Part shown: in pieces, positions 11,650 to 23,265 of the stretch
How positions within the stretch are numbered: position 1 is the first letter of the stretch
How the letters are laid out: every line of letters starts with the position of its first letter
NCBI RefSeq assembly: GCF_023065955.2
Contig: NW_026622763.1
Location: 86,099,299 to 86,163,298, forward strand
Origin: Ursus arctos
Lineage: Eukaryota; Chordata; Mammalia; Carnivora; Ursidae
Length of the DNA stretch: 64,000 nucleotides
Direction of reading: 5' to 3'
Translations under genes and position numbers: made by a program
Notes under the pieces: generated by a model
The model's database searches: none
What the model was told of the DNA's origin: nothing
The model's input: only the letters and a program-made list of their open reading frames with translations

Positions 11650-12120
11650 AATATTTTTTTTTTAAAGTTTGTTACTCGCAGTTCCTAAGAGGAGGGGGCG
11701 TGCCATATCACGCAAGACTACACAGGTAAGCACCAGGGTTGGGCAGGAGGCAGAAGGAGCAAGGAGAAAGTATGGGCAGGTACCTTTACTATAGTCTTTT
11801 CCAGGAAGGGAAGGCAAGGCAAGATAAGCAGGTTTAGGATTGGCTAGTTGGAAAAATTTCAGTAAGCTCTAAGGTGTTGGGGCTATCTCCAGGTGTCCTG
11901 TACCTGGCTGGCCCTGGAATGATTAGAGAAGAGGAAAGAGTGTGAGAGCCAGAGAAGAGGTGGACCGTGGTAGTAAGGGCTCTGAATAGGTTGGTTTGCA
12001 TATGAAAGACATGCTGTCAGAGAAAGTTGCTGGCTATCTCTAAGAACTGGCTTACCCTGGGAGGGGCAGTCTTTCCCCAGTCAACAAGATTCCAGATGTC
12101 AAGTATCAAAAATGCACACA
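11650..12120. other. GC-richer insert of unknown class (possible LTR or retroelement piece)
   Basis: Starts with a T-rich tract (about 11653-11663), then 'ctcgcagttcctaagaggag' and 'gggggcgtgccatatcacgc', with purine-rich sequence to about 11960. Composition differs clearly from its AT-rich flanks. It looks like an inserted element (possibly an antisense retroelement with its tail at the left), but I cannot name a family and saw no clean TSD. Confidence 0.35.
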
Positions 12121-12159
12121 AAAAAAGCAAGATAGTTAATACAGAGATTTCAGACAAAC

Positions 12160-12490
12160 TCAAATTGAGGGGCATTCAAAAAATAATAATAATAAATTAC
12201 AATCTTCAAAAGTGTCAAAATCATGAAAGTCAAAAGACTTAGAAACTATCCCAGATTGACGAAAACTAGAGACCTGACAACTATATGCGATGTGTGAAGT
12301 GAATCATTTTGCTATAAAGAACATTCCTGGAACAACTGGTGGCATCTGAATGGGGTGTGAGAACTACAGCAGCAATGGATCAGTCTCTGATTTTGATGGA
12401 TTGTTGTGGTCATGTAGTAGAATGCCCTTGTTTCTGGGAGATCAAATTGTTCAACGGGTAGATTTGGAATTGTACTTACAACTTTTCTGC
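12160..12490 (+). mobile_element. Ancient LINE-like 3' end, family uncertain
   Basis: The series 'atcccagattgacgaaaact', 'agagacctgacaactatatg', 'gattttgatggattgttgtg' and 'tagtagaatgcccttgtttc' follows a dispersed repeat that I associate with old L1-type 3' ends. The subfamily is not assigned. Confidence 0.45.
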
Positions 12491-12528
12491 ACATTTTAAT
12501 TCTTTTAAATAAATATATATATAAATAT

Positions 12529-12774
12529 GGGGCACCTAGGTGGCTCCATCAGTTGAACATCTGACTCTTGGTTTCAGCTCAGGTCATGGTCTTGGGGTCC
12601 TGGGATCAAGCCCCAAGTCAGGGGTATGAGGATGGGGAGGGGGCTCCACACTCAGCAGGTAATCTGCTTGGGATTCTCTCCCATTCTGTCTCCCTCCCCT
12701 CTGCCCCTCTCCATGTGCACGTGGTCTCTCTCTCTCTGTCTCACTAAAATAAATAAATACAATCTTTTTAAAAA
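12529..12774 (+). mobile_element. CAN-SINE, older long variant
   Basis: A full head ('ggggcacctaggtggctcca'), box B 'tgggatcaagccccaa', a longer middle ('gggctccacactcagcaggt'), CT-rich body, and an AATAAATAAATACAATCTTT tail. AT-rich flanks of the 'atatatataaatat' type on both sides probably represent TSDs. Confidence 0.93.
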
Positions 12775-12779
12775 ATTAT

Positions 12780-13635
12780 ATATAAAAATATAACACAAAA
12801 TAGTAAAGAAATATTAAATCAGTGTATTTTAAATTCAGCAAACATTCTTAGAACTCTTATGTTCAATCTTGAATTTTTTCTTCCAAACTACAACTGTTTC
12901 AGACACATTATCACATTTGTTTCACAGCATGACTGTACGTACTTCAATTTCCAGGGTGGAATGACAGGAAAACAAGTGAAGGGAGTATAGTTGGGGCAAA
13001 TCTCAGCCAAGCAAAAATGCTAACCAAGATTCAGGCTACTCTGGCTAAATACCTCAGAAGTTAGCAGTCCGTGCTAGGATAAACCACTTCAATGCCACCC
13101 AAAGTAGTAGCAGGCACAAAGTAAGGGACAAAGAATAAGCAGCAGCATAAACTTCAAGGAGGTAGAGGAAGACAGGTAAGACTCCACCACTTCCCTGCCT
13201 CCGTGAGATTCTTCCCTTTTCATAAGGACAGAGCCAAGCTCCCTTTGACTATTCCAGCCCCCTATTTTAGGGGTCGTTAACTGCCTGTGACTACACTCTA
13301 TTACTCTCCCACCAATTTTCCCACTATGTCTCCTCAACTGGAATATAAAAGAACTGGAAAACAGATTTGTGCCAGCTGGCTGATGTTTCCTGATTCCCAG
13401 GCACAACTGAAGACCTGATTTCTCCCTAGGCTTTGATCTTTAATACACACCTCTTCGGCTTGCTTTACCCTTGGGTCTTTTTTTGATAAAAATGGAATTG
13501 ATTGGGGCAAAGGAATTTTCTGTGCATCAATTACTACCACATAGTAATTGTGGCACGATAACACATGCTCCCTTACATGCATCTAACATAGCACAACCCT
13601 GTAACGTAGCACAACTCCACCCTATCCTGGAGACC
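12780..13635. other. Unassigned non-coding sequence
   Basis: No convincing gene or repeat. Overlapping antisense frames (105 and 82 codons) give unremarkable translations. Confidence 0.4.
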
Positions 13636-13930
13636 ACAACTTTCATTTATTCAGCAATAATCTCCTGAGTATCTACTACAATAAAGGCACTATACTAAGC
13701 ATTTAGGATACATCAGTGAATGAAACAGAAACAAAGCACTGCTCATTTGGGGTTTATATTTAGCAGAAAAAAAAATAAAGAAAGAACACAATTAAAAAGT
13801 AAATTATGGCATATACTAGAAAGTAATAAATGTTATGGGGAAAATGTAGATCAGGATAAGGGAGATTAGTATTATGGGGTTTGGAATATGTCAATAGCAG
13901 TCTTCAAAACCAAACTGATAACAGAAGGGA
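13636..13930 (-). mobile_element. LINE-2 3' end fragment (antisense)
   Basis: The run 'gagtatctactacaataaag', 'gcactatactaagcatttag', 'gatacatcagtgaatgaaac' and later 'ggataagggagattagtatt' matches the antisense L2 3' end, with its typical 'give-or-take table' of short conserved words in order. Confidence 0.8.
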
Positions 13931-14229
13931 GTTTTACTTTGTCAGGAAAAAAATTATAATAATACATCATAGTCAATTTTAATAATAGAAAAGTTTGTTT
14001 TGTCCTCAAGTCTTTATGACCAGGTCCATCAAGGAGAAAATGGAACTGAGGCAAGCAGAACTGGCAAAGATAGCAGAGGGCTAAGGAGGCTGAGGGGACG
14101 ACAGAGGAGGCAGAGATGAGGGAGGAAGACCTTGGAGGAAGAATTCCTCTGTGCCATCCAAGATGAACTCAGAATCATCTGATGGGTAGTAAATCGAGGG
14201 AGAAAGCACAGACATTTTTTGCAACATTG

Positions 14230-15215
14230 CCTAGACTCCACCAGTCTTCTTGATTGCGTATTAATAAGGATTTTCTGGAAAAGAATCATGTCTTCTTTTC
14301 CTACCTTACTTATCAAGGCCACTAATGACCTCCAGGTTACCAAAACCAATGGTCAATTCTCAATCTTCACCTTATTCGACTTCTCTGTAGCATCTGTGTG
14401 ACCATTCCTTCCCATTTAGTAACTTCTACTCACTTGGCTTCTGAGTCATCATGCATTGTTGTCCCCCAGACAGACTCTTGGACCCATTTCCTAGTCTCCT
14501 TTGTTGATTCTTCTATATCTGCTCAACCTTGAAGTATTTTAGTAACCCATCCTCTATATCTATAGTCACCCCTGAAGAAACTGTATCCAGACTCATGGTT
14601 TTAAATATCATCTCAATGCCAGATTCGAATCTCTACCTCTGGACTTGGTCTACTACTCAACATTTCCACTTGGAATTCTAACAGACGTCTCAAATTTAAT
14701 GTGTACAAAACCAGATTCTTGATTTTTCTCATACACACCTGTTCTCCTCTAGACTTTTCCATCATAGTAAATTACAACTTCATTCACCTAATTGCCGAGT
14801 CTAAAAACTATAGCATCATCCCTGATACTCTTTAAGCATATTAAGAATATCCCCTTTTCAGGGACTTGGTATGTATGGATCCCTCTGCTTAGAACTTCCT
14901 TCTCTCCCTCCATCTACATAGCTCATTTCTTTCCCTCAGGTCTCTGCTCAAATGTTGCCTTCTCAAAGAGCTCTTTTCTAATGACCCTCCTAAAAATAAG
15001 ACCCTCTGTCATTATATAAACCCTTACTTTATTTTTCTTCATTTTCTTCAAATTTTCATTACTTGACAAACTATATGTTGTTTAATTATTTCTTTATCAT
15101 CTATATCTCCTATTAGCAAAGAAGCTCCACTAGAGCAGGGACTTTTGTATAGCCCTATGACCAAGATATGCCTGTCATATAGACAACCAGTGCAAAATTT
15201 TAGAATGAATGAACA
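14230..15215 (+). mobile_element. LINE-2 fragment (sense, about 1 kb)
   Basis: Sense L2 landmarks in order: 'ccactaatgacctccaggtt', 'cttggaattctaacagacgt', 'ctcaaatttaatgtgtacaa', 'ctctgcttagaacttccttc', 'ctgctcaaatgttgccttct' and 'aaagaagctccactagagca'. Together with the antisense copies at 7.4 and 13.6 kb, this makes the first 16 kb L2-rich. Its frames are broken. Confidence 0.85.
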
Positions 15216-15394
15216 AGAGAAATGATGTCATATAATGCAGATATAGAATGTATACAGAGCTGGGCTGGGTTTTTAACTGAAATCAAAATGGTTCCTCTGC
15301 TATCTGAAAGCAAAACCACATGGAACTTGAGGATAACTACAACAAATGCTATACATAAATCTCAATAAATTCCCACAATCCTTAGAAAAGATTC

Positions 15395-15600
15395 TGACTG
15401 TAAATCTTTGCATCCAAGATGGTAGCATTTAGCCACATGTGGCTATTTAAATTTAAATTAATTAACATTAAATAAAATTAAAAATTCAGTTTCTCAGCTG
15501 CACTCAACATTTCAAGTGCTCAATAACCACAGGCAACTAGGGCTTACAGTATGGACACTTTCAACATGGCAGAACCTTCTATTGAATAGCACTGCTATAG
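15395..15600. mobile_element. hAT-Charlie-type MER DNA transposon
   Basis: The core 'gccacatgtggctatttaaa', 'tttcaagtgctcaataacca', 'caggcaactagggcttacag' and terminal 'tattgaatagcactgct' matches a common nonautonomous hAT-Charlie MER element (MER3-like as I recall it; subfamily uncertain). It has no transposase. Confidence 0.75.
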
Positions 15601-15854
15601 ATTAACACTTGTTTTCATCACACCTCAAGCTTACAGTTCCTTAGATCTTTTCCTCACTCACCATTTGTAAAATGTGAGAAAGTCTCTGATGTAGGTATTT
15701 TAGTGTTTTATTTCTGGAGCTGTCATAATCTTTCAAGGGATCCACTTCCATAACGGTGTGTGTATGCATACACAGAAACACACAACACACACAATTTTTT
15801 CCTAAGAGGAAAAAAAAAATTTTCAGTTCAGCCTTTATCTCTGTAAATTCTATA

Positions 15855-16010
15855 AAATTTTAGTTCACTGAACTTACAAATATTTATTGAATGCATCCTA
15901 TGTCAAGAACCCCATGTCTGTCCCTCAAGAGATTAAGAGTATATAAGTAACAAAGAAAGGTACTAGATGGCTTAGGGAAGGGAACATATGGAGATGCTAA
16001 AACCTGTTTA
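15855..16010 (-). mobile_element. LINE-2 3' end fragment (antisense)
   Basis: The block 'caaatatttattgaatgcat', 'cctatgtcaagaaccccatg' and 'ccctcaagagattaagagta' is the antisense L2 terminus. Confidence 0.65.
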
Positions 16011-16087
16011 CTATATCTAGTGACCTAAACTAAAATGGTGGCTTAGGAAAAGAATCGAAGAATCTTCACAGATATTAAAGAAAAATA

Positions 16088-16279
16088 AAGTCAACAAGAC
16101 GGGTGTGCCTTGGTGGCTCAGTCGGTTAAGCATCTGCCTTAGGCTCAGGTCATGATCTCAGGGTCCTGGGATCAAGCCCCACATCAGGCTCTCTGCTCAG
16201 CAGGGACCCTGCTTCTCCCTCTTTTCTCTTTCTCTCAAATGAATAAATAAAATCTTTAAAAAAAAAAAGTCAACAAGAC
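16088..16279 (+). mobile_element. CAN-SINE with perfect 13-14 bp TSD
   Basis: Head 'ttggtggctcagtcggttaa', box B 'gggatcaagcccc', a shortened CT-rich body, and an AATAAATAAAATCTTT plus poly(A) tail. The flanking repeat AAGTCAACAAGAC is perfect at 16088-16100 and 16267-16279. The element is about 16101-16265. Intact TSDs and a long A-tail suggest moderate age. Confidence 0.97.
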
Positions 16280-17335
16280 ATAAGGACTGATTGGACATGG
16301 ATGACATGGAGGAAAAACAGCTATAACTCTTGGGTTGTGTGGGCTCCTACCATGTATCCTGTGCTGGCATTAGAAGCAGCCAAAGCTTAGGGCATTAAAG
16401 TATTACTGATACAAAGGGGCAAATCACGTGTGAAAGAACTTTTTTAGGGGATTTAATAACATTGTCTTTGAAACAATAACGGTAAGATATTCATCTGAAA
16501 ATATCCAGCTGGCAGCTGGACTCGAGGGCAAAAGACTTGGAAAGCAACTCTAAAAATGTGTGAGAGTGAATGAAAATGCCAAAATATAAACAGCCTTTTT
16601 CCTCTTCGTGGGCACCAGCACCTTCAGATATTTTCAGCCTGTAATTATGCTCTGCTCACCATCCCCCAGTCAATGTTTTGCCAATTTTCACTAGACCTCT
16701 ACGCCAAGCTTTCACTGTAAATCAAACTTTCTATTCATAGCATTATGGTATTGTGTACCCCAATGAGTTCTCGTAATTTGTCTACTTCTTTGTACAGTCT
16801 CCTAATTACCCTGGCGAACAGAAAAGTACTTTTATACTGTGGAAATGTACATGCAAAGTTTGTATATTTTGGAATGTAGCCCAGTTAAACTGTACTAACA
16901 TAACCCATTAATGTACAGTTGTTTACACGCATCTCAGGCAGTTAAGAGTGTCTTTCAGGTTTAACAAGTACTACAAAAGCAACTGAGAGTTTGTAGTATA
17001 AACTCTGTCGACTGAGGGTTGCTTTTGAAGTTGAACCTGAGAAACAGCATTTTAAAAAAGAAGTAAAGGGTAAAGTGCTCTATTTTGGCTGAAGACAAAT
17101 GATGTCTACATATTTCTGTGAGGTTTCGTAGGGCAATTTAAATTACATTTCTGTGTTTAATGTGTATTTCCATGTACATTTTAACATTTAACATAATAAC
17201 ATTTTAAGAACCTAGCTCAACAGGACCCTCAGTAAACTAGAATTTCACCGGCCATGGTCTACTTCAAAAGAAGGAAAACAAAACAACAATATGAATACAA
17301 ACAAAAATAAATAAAACCTCAGATAATTTAGATGT
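16280..17335. other. Unassigned, repeat-poor sequence
   Basis: No gene. From about 16590 to 17050 the sequence has mixed composition and no recognisable repeat, so it is a candidate for conserved non-coding DNA. I have no direct evidence of constraint. Confidence 0.4.
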
Positions 17336-17339
17336 TATT

Positions 17340-17570
17340 TAGGAAGACTGCACAATTAAGGTCATTCGTTCATTATTGAATGAGTTAGTTTTATAATCAA
17401 AGGAGGGAATGCCAAGGAAATACACAAAAGGGAGGCTTAGTCTTGTCTAAGGCATCAGGAAGTTCCCCAGAAAGTAACTTTTCAACTGAGTCCTGAAAGA
17501 TGAGTAGGAGCCATCCGAAAGAAGAGGAAGAAGGAAGAGGGTCCAGGAACAGGCAACAGAACAACAGACC
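17340..17570 (-). mobile_element. LINE-2 fragment (antisense)
   Basis: The words 'gcatcaggaagttccccaga', 'caactgagtcctgaaagatg' and 'agtaggagccatccgaaaga' match the antisense L2 region just inside the 3' end. Confidence 0.6.
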
Positions 17571-18153
17571 TTATTCCCACCACTTCCCATCCTTAAGAAA
17601 AATGTAATAAAGCCATATCTATAGCCTTTCAGAACTTTATGTGAGCCCCTTGAAAAGTAAAATTACAAGTATGAAAATGCATGGTTCTACTACATAAAAT
17701 AACATAAAATAAAAATCTTCAAGTGATTTTAATGTGTGAGATGTCTAAGGATACAATTACCACTTCAAAAATTGGGGAAAATCATAAAAGAACAAACAAA
17801 AACGCCAATCTTGGGCCTTTTGAAATGGCAACAATCAACTGGAGAACTTCATTTTCTACACTTGGTCACATTTCTCAAGACTAAAACCATCCCCAACGGA
17901 CAAGAAAAAAGGATGATAAAACTACCATCTTCCCCTACAGAAGATGTTTACAATGACTCCTAAGATTTACAAGTCCCAGCTTGAAAAATTTTATTCTAAG
18001 ACTCTGGAAAGGATTGATAAATACATCCAAATACTAACAAAAGTACACAGCAACAAGAAACTACAATTTTGGTATGATTTCAGGTGCTTTTACATGTATC
18101 AGGTTACCATACTACTGGAATCTTCCTGCTGATTCTGGACCATCAAAATAATT
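17571..18153. other. Unassigned sequence with two short frames
   Basis: Frames at 17736-17963 (75 codons) and 17944-18132 (62 codons) overlap on the plus strand. Neither has a recognisable domain. They could be the decayed remains of an L1-type ORF, but the resemblance is too weak to call. Confidence 0.3.
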
Positions 18154-18377
18154 AAAAAGCATTTTTAGGGGCACCTGAGTGGCACAGTCGTTAAGCGTCT
18201 GCCTTCGGCTCAGGGCGTGATCCTGGCGTTATGGGATCGAGCCCCACCTCAGACTCTTCTGCTGGGAGCCTGCTTCCTCCTCTCCCACTCCCCCTGCTTG
18301 TGTTCCCTCTCTCGCTGGCTATCTCTATCTCTGTCAAATAAATAAATAAAATCTTAAAAAAAAAAAAAGCATTTTTA
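18154..18377 (+). mobile_element. CAN-SINE (arctoid-type body) with 14-bp TSD
   Basis: Head 'ggggcacctgagtggcacag', box B 'tgggatcgagccccacc', body 'cccctgcttgtgttccctct', and a perfect AATAAATAAATAAAATCTTA tail. The flanking repeat AAAAAGCATTTTTA is perfect at 18154-18167 and 18364-18377. The body type is shared with the copies at 42.2 and 52.3 kb and looks younger than the others. Confidence 0.97.
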
Positions 18378-18634
18378 AATCTAACCTACATTAGCAAATA
18401 TGATTCTGATCTTTTTTGTCCAAGGAAGTAGAATATCATTATTAGAAAAAGAAAATTCACTTAAAATTTTGCCATATTATTATAACACTTAAAACCATTA
18501 TAACTATAAAAATAGCAAAAACATAAAATTAAGTGAAATGTAATTTTAAAATGTTAACAAGTTCCTTCTAGCTTACAATTTAATGATAAAAAATGAATAT
18601 AAACAACCTTATATAGCCAAATCATTTTAAGAAA

Positions 18635-18840
18635 ACACTGGCTATGGATTCAGAGAGAACTGGCTTTGAATCCCTGCCCCACCTAGCTACATGATTTTGC
18701 AAAAGTTGCCTGACCTTCTTGAACTTTAGTTTTTTAATTTATAACACAAAGGAAATAATCTCTAATCTGCAGTTTTTCTTTGAGAATAGACAATAAACTA
18801 TGTAAAGTACCTACACGATATTGAGCAATGAACATCAATG
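18635..18840 (+). mobile_element. MIR (sense)
   Basis: Sense MIR order: 'ctggctttgaatccctgccc', 'tagctacatgattttgcaaa', 'ttgcctgaccttcttgaact', then a 'tttataacacaaaggaaata' block. It is diverged but nearly full length. Confidence 0.8.
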
Positions 18841-19839
18841 CCTTTTCCTCTCCTTTTTCCTGAAGTGTTATGTTGAATTCCATTAATAACATTAAAATTC
18901 ACTACTAAAATGAGGAAATTAACATGTTAGTAAGGACTACATTATAAACATACTTAATTCCCTCCCTCATTGAATTAATCTCAATTCTTGATTTAAAAAT
19001 TTTATTCTTTCATAAAATATTATCTTACATTGATGTCCAAATTAACATCTACTTACTAGGAAACAGCTGATAAATTGAAAAAGCACTAAAGTTTTAGTGA
19101 ATATTTGCATACTGTTTCATTTTTGTTTTTTTATTCAGCATATGAAGAATAAGTTTTCTAAGGACAAATTTCAGGATGAAAGCAACAGAGTCATTATATT
19201 TTCCTCACATATTTTCATGGAGCTATAATTATAAAATATACTTCCATTTACTTATATAGAAAGTCCTTTATATATTTACATAGGCTTGACTAGGTTCTGA
19301 AACTTCGAAATGACACTTCACAAGTAACTGCTACTGCCTTCTGTTGGTCTTAGAGTTGCTTGGGGCTGCAGCTTCACCGATACCCACCAAAAGTTTATTA
19401 GCTAAAAATGTGTAGAGGATACACTCTGTATACTACGAAAGGATATCGAGACAGTCTACTCAAGAAGACTTGGTAAAGATTTGCGACTTTGTCAGAGGTC
19501 ACAAACTTCTGATTTGTTTTTCATAGTAATTTATATGTTCATTTAGATCCAACTTAGATCTCTCGCATCGATAGAGTGATTTTAATATAAAAATGAGTCC
19601 CCCAAGTTACCGATACTTATAAACTTTATGATAATTTTATAGAAGATAAGATATTAGAGTTTAAAATGATGTGAGAAGCATCATAAATTTTATGAAGGTG
19701 TTCCTTTTTATCACAAATTTAAAATAAATATTTGGATAAGAACTGGAGATCATGAAAAATTATCTATAGACTATAAGATATTAATCAACTCTAAATGATG
19801 ACCATTTATTATATCCCTTCTATGATAATATGGAAGATG
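18841..19839. other. Unassigned AT-rich sequence
   Basis: Nothing recognisable. The segment near 19330-19500 is less AT-rich but matches no family I know. Confidence 0.4.
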
Positions 19840-20020
19840 TTCAGAATATATTTTATTTAGTTCGTACAATAAAGTTACAAGATGGGAATGATTAGCCTTA
19901 TTTTATATATAAACTGAAGCTCGAGGATTAAGAAATTTTCTCAAGATCTCACAGCTAGGAACTGAAGAAATCAGATCTGAATTCAGGTTTTTCTAGTTCT
20001 CCAAGCTCTTTCCATCTCCA
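19840..20020 (-). mobile_element. MIR (antisense)
   Basis: The antisense MIR signature 'tttatatataaactgaagct', then 'ctcaagatctcacagctagg' and 'agatctgaattcaggttttt' appears in order. Confidence 0.75.
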
Positions 20021-20524
20021 AGATTAAGAGCAGACATAATTTTTCAGCGTTTTGGTAAATAAGATCTTATACAATGGTCACAAAATCAAAATCACTAAAG
20101 AAATAAGTATATTTGTTGCATATTAGAAAATTCTATGTTGTAGAGAAATTATAAATAGACTCTGAGTCCAGGAACTGGTTCTAATCTAAAAATTTTTAGG
20201 TAATAAAATTATACTTATTACTACTTTTGTGAATTTCAACCAGGCAATTAACTTGAGAAGAAATCTTATTACAATCTAGTTCAGTCTATCCAAATGCTAA
20301 AATTCTATGACAGACGTGTGATTTCCTAGATATTTTTGCTCAGATTTTAACTTTTATAATCTTTAATAATTATCCAAACCATATATGCTACTGGTAAATA
20401 TAAATAATAAAGGTCTAAAATTAAAACTAAAATTTCTTCTCTCCAAATCTCTAGTCCCAGTCATTAAGAAAACAGTAAAGTTTCCTTTGTATGTATCCAG
20501 AAAAATCCATTTTCTAAGATAGGT

Positions 20525-21420
20525 TCAGAAAGTTTTTATTAAATTATAACATATACGGAGAACGGTGCACAATTAGTAAATAGAGAGCTGATGAATTATG
20601 ATAATGTGACCACACCCAGGTAATCATCCCCCAGATTCAGAAATAGAATATTACAGGTATTCCAGAAGCCCCCTTTACATCATCCCCCAAACACAACTCT
20701 CTCCTTCCTCCACAGAGATAATGCTTATCCTGAATTCCAACACCATAAATCAGTTTGCCTGGATAAATGAAATCAAACAAAATGTGTTCTGTGTCAGGCT
20801 ATTTACTCTCAACATTATGTTTGTAAAATTTATCCCTGGTATTGCTTGTAGCAGTGGTTTATTTACTTACTTTATTACAATGAAACTTCTAATACATGGA
20901 AATATAGAAGATGTATATAAAATATACTATATCCTAATATATAAACATATCACAATTTATGTATCCATCCTACTGCTGATGGACATTTGAGATGTTTCCA
21001 GGTTTGGGTTATTAAGTATAATGCTGCTATAAACATCTGGCTCAAGTCTTTTGATGCACAAATGTTTGAATTACTGTTGGGTATTTACATAGAGGTGTAA
21101 CTACTGGGTCATACCATTTGCTATGCTCCTAAATTTAGGAGACAGAGCCAGTTTTTCAAAGTTTTGTATGTAGTCTCCCACCAACTGTGAATGTGAGAGT
21201 TCCAGTTTTTCTACATTGTCTCCAATGGTATTAATGTAATTTTTTAAAAATTAGCCCATTTGGGTGGCTGTTTAGAGGTATCTCATTGTGATTTTAATGT
21301 TTCTTTCCCTAATGATTACTTTTTTTATATGTTTATTGGCCCTTTGGATATTCTCTTGGGCAATACCTAATCACATACTTTGCCCATTTAAAAAAATTCA
21401 TCTGTTGTCTATTTGTCAAT
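20525..21420 (-). mobile_element. Old LINE-1 (L1M) 3' region, antisense
   Basis: The antisense L1M order is visible: a 'ctctccttcctccacagaga' region, 'ttgcctggataaatgaaatc', 'acattatgtttgtaaaattt', 'ctgctgatggacatttgaga', 'tgtttccaggtttgggttat', 'attaagtataatgctgctat' and 'gtgtaactactgggtcatac'. The 89-codon plus-strand frame lies in antisense L1 and is not a gene. Confidence 0.85.
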
Positions 21421-21449
21421 GTAATCAAAATTTTTAAATGAGTATTTTT

Positions 21450-21995
21450 TATGTAAGGTTGTACTTAACCAATTATAAAATTTCTATGGAAATACAAAGA
21501 GCAAAGATATCCAATGTAATCTTAAAGATGTAGAAAGAAGTTGACACTTGGGGTACCTGGGTGGCTCAGTCGATTAAGTGTCCACCTCTTGATTTCTGCT
21601 CAGGTCATGATCTCAGGGTCCTGAGATTGAGCCTTGCATGAGGCTCCCCACTCAGCAGGGAATCTGCTCATCTCCCTCTCCTGCTCTCCCTTCCTCCACT
21701 CACACACTCTCTAAAATAAATAAACCTTAAAAAAAAAAAAAAAAGCTGACACTACATACCAAGACTTATTATAAAGCCAAAGCATTTAAGACAATGTAGT
21801 ATTGCCATAAGGATAGACAAATAGACTAATAGAAAAGTCTAGTGAGTCCAGAAACAGCCACATTTATATTCACCCTTGATTTATAACAAAGGTGGCACCT
21901 CAGAACAGTGGAGAAAGGAATGTCTTTTCAGTAAATAATGCTGGGCCAACTGGCTATCTAAAATGAATACATGCTGTTCTGAATTTTCCCTTGTT
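21450..21995 (+). mobile_element. Old LINE-1 ORF2 fragment (sense), split by a SINE
   Basis: Sense ORF2-derived sequence runs before and after the SINE at 21.55 kb ('aattataaaatttctatgga' to 'taaagccaaagcatttaaga', 'tagtattgccataaggatag', 'taatgctgggccaactggct'). The SINE therefore landed in an existing L1 copy. The reading frame is broken. Confidence 0.8.
21540..21755 (+). mobile_element. CAN-SINE nested in LINE-1
   Basis: Head 'ggggtacctgggtggctcag', box B 'tgagattgagccttgca', CT-rich body and 'aaaataaataaaccttaaa' tail. The flanking repeat is AGTTGACACT before and AGCTGACACT after (one mismatch). The element is about 21549-21745. It post-dates the host L1 fragment. Confidence 0.95.
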
Positions 21996-22004
21996 TCTAC
22001 CGAA

Positions 22005-22330
22005 CGACATATTTTAGCGATCTTTCCATAGCAACACTTACAAATTTAATGTATTTTTAATAGCTGCATAATAGTCCATTATATGAATATATCTCAACAA
22101 ATTCATCCATTCACCCCTGGATTGACATTTAACTTGTTTCCATTTTTCTTCTGTGGATGCTTTTGTAAGTATATCTGTAGTAAAACATTCTAGAAATAGA
22201 ATGCTGGATCAGAGTCTATGAATTTAAAGTGACTGACATTTCCCTCCAAAAAGGCCACTGCTATGTACGCTCTTACCAAGAGTTTACGAAAGTGCCCAGA
22301 TTGCGACATAAGTGACAGATGTTCCACATT
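22005..22330 (-). mobile_element. Old LINE-1 fragment (antisense)
   Basis: The antisense L1M pattern 'tagctgcataatagtccatt', 'aattcatccattcacccctg' and 'ggattgacatttaacttgtt' is followed by 'catttttcttctgtggatgc'. Confidence 0.75.
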
Positions 22331-23084
22331 TTCCCACTTCTACTGTTCATGACTCACAAAGGATTTTGTGAACAAATTTAATCACACTGGCCACCGATAA
22401 GTTAGAGCGAACGTCTGCAAAGATTAAAGTAAGGGCTGACAGAGCAAACGGAGTGAGCCACTCTATGATCTGTGTACAGAACTGGTCTTAGGGCATGCGA
22501 TATGAAAGCACAGAAACACCCTACCCAAAAAGAGGGCCCCAGGGCCAGTAGCCAGTCTTGGGTTGAACGGAGAATGCTAACTCTAGAGGCAATATGCTGA
22601 CTAGAAGAAAAGTGTCCTCAATTTCGATGCTGATTAAATTACACCTAATTGCAAGAGATTGAGTAAATTGTCATGTCATCAAGGAATTCTGTAGTACTGA
22701 ATGTTGTGTGGTATTTAAATAAGTGGGTCATCTGCTGGGATGCAGAAATCTCATTAAAGCTTTTCACTGGAATGGTATTTTTGTAACCGGATTGGACTTT
22801 TATTACACCCACGCAATTCAGCTAGTGCTGTCTCCCTTGAAAAAAAAAATTACTCCTTTCTCTCAAATTATACAAATTCTCCTCCCATCTTTCAAAGTTC
22901 ATCTCAAGCCCCATTTTCTCCCTGAAACTCCATTCCGTATTGACAGAATTGTCCTTACAAGCCAGAATTGCACTTCATCAAGTGGAGCTCTGCAGCATTC
23001 TTTCACTGTTTCATGTCTAATTGCATCACACATAACCATCGAGCTTCCCAAAATTTACTGTGAGAGAAATGTGAGCTGGGGACC
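22331..23084. other. Unassigned sequence containing a 155-codon chance frame
   Basis: The plus-strand frame at 22723-23190 is one of the longest in the window. Its right end runs into an antisense MIR and its translation shows no domain. The DNA around 22870-22930 ('tttcaaagttcatctcaagc') vaguely resembles an old LINE 3' region. I do not call a gene. Confidence 0.4.
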
Positions 23085-23265
23085 TACCTTGCACTTTTAC
23101 TGTGCCAGGCACTCTAGCATCATATGTAAACCTTTGAAGCCACTCCCTAAGGTCTGTATTAATATCACCATTTTTCAGATGAGAAAATAGAATTCCAGAG
23201 ATATTCTATGGCTTGCCTGGGGACACACCTATTTAAGTGCCACACCTGGATTCAAACTCAAGCTA
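23085..23265 (-). mobile_element. MIR (antisense)
   Basis: The order 'ctgtgccaggcactctagca', 'tttcagatgagaaaatagaa', 'gcttgcctggggacacacct' and 'ctggattcaaactcaagct' is the antisense MIR. Confidence 0.8.

Noticed and set aside
22723..23190. 155-codon plus-strand open frame as a possible gene
   Set aside because: The frame runs into an antisense MIR, shows no domain, signal or conserved motif, and has no promoter or splice context. Frames of this length occur by chance in 64 kb.
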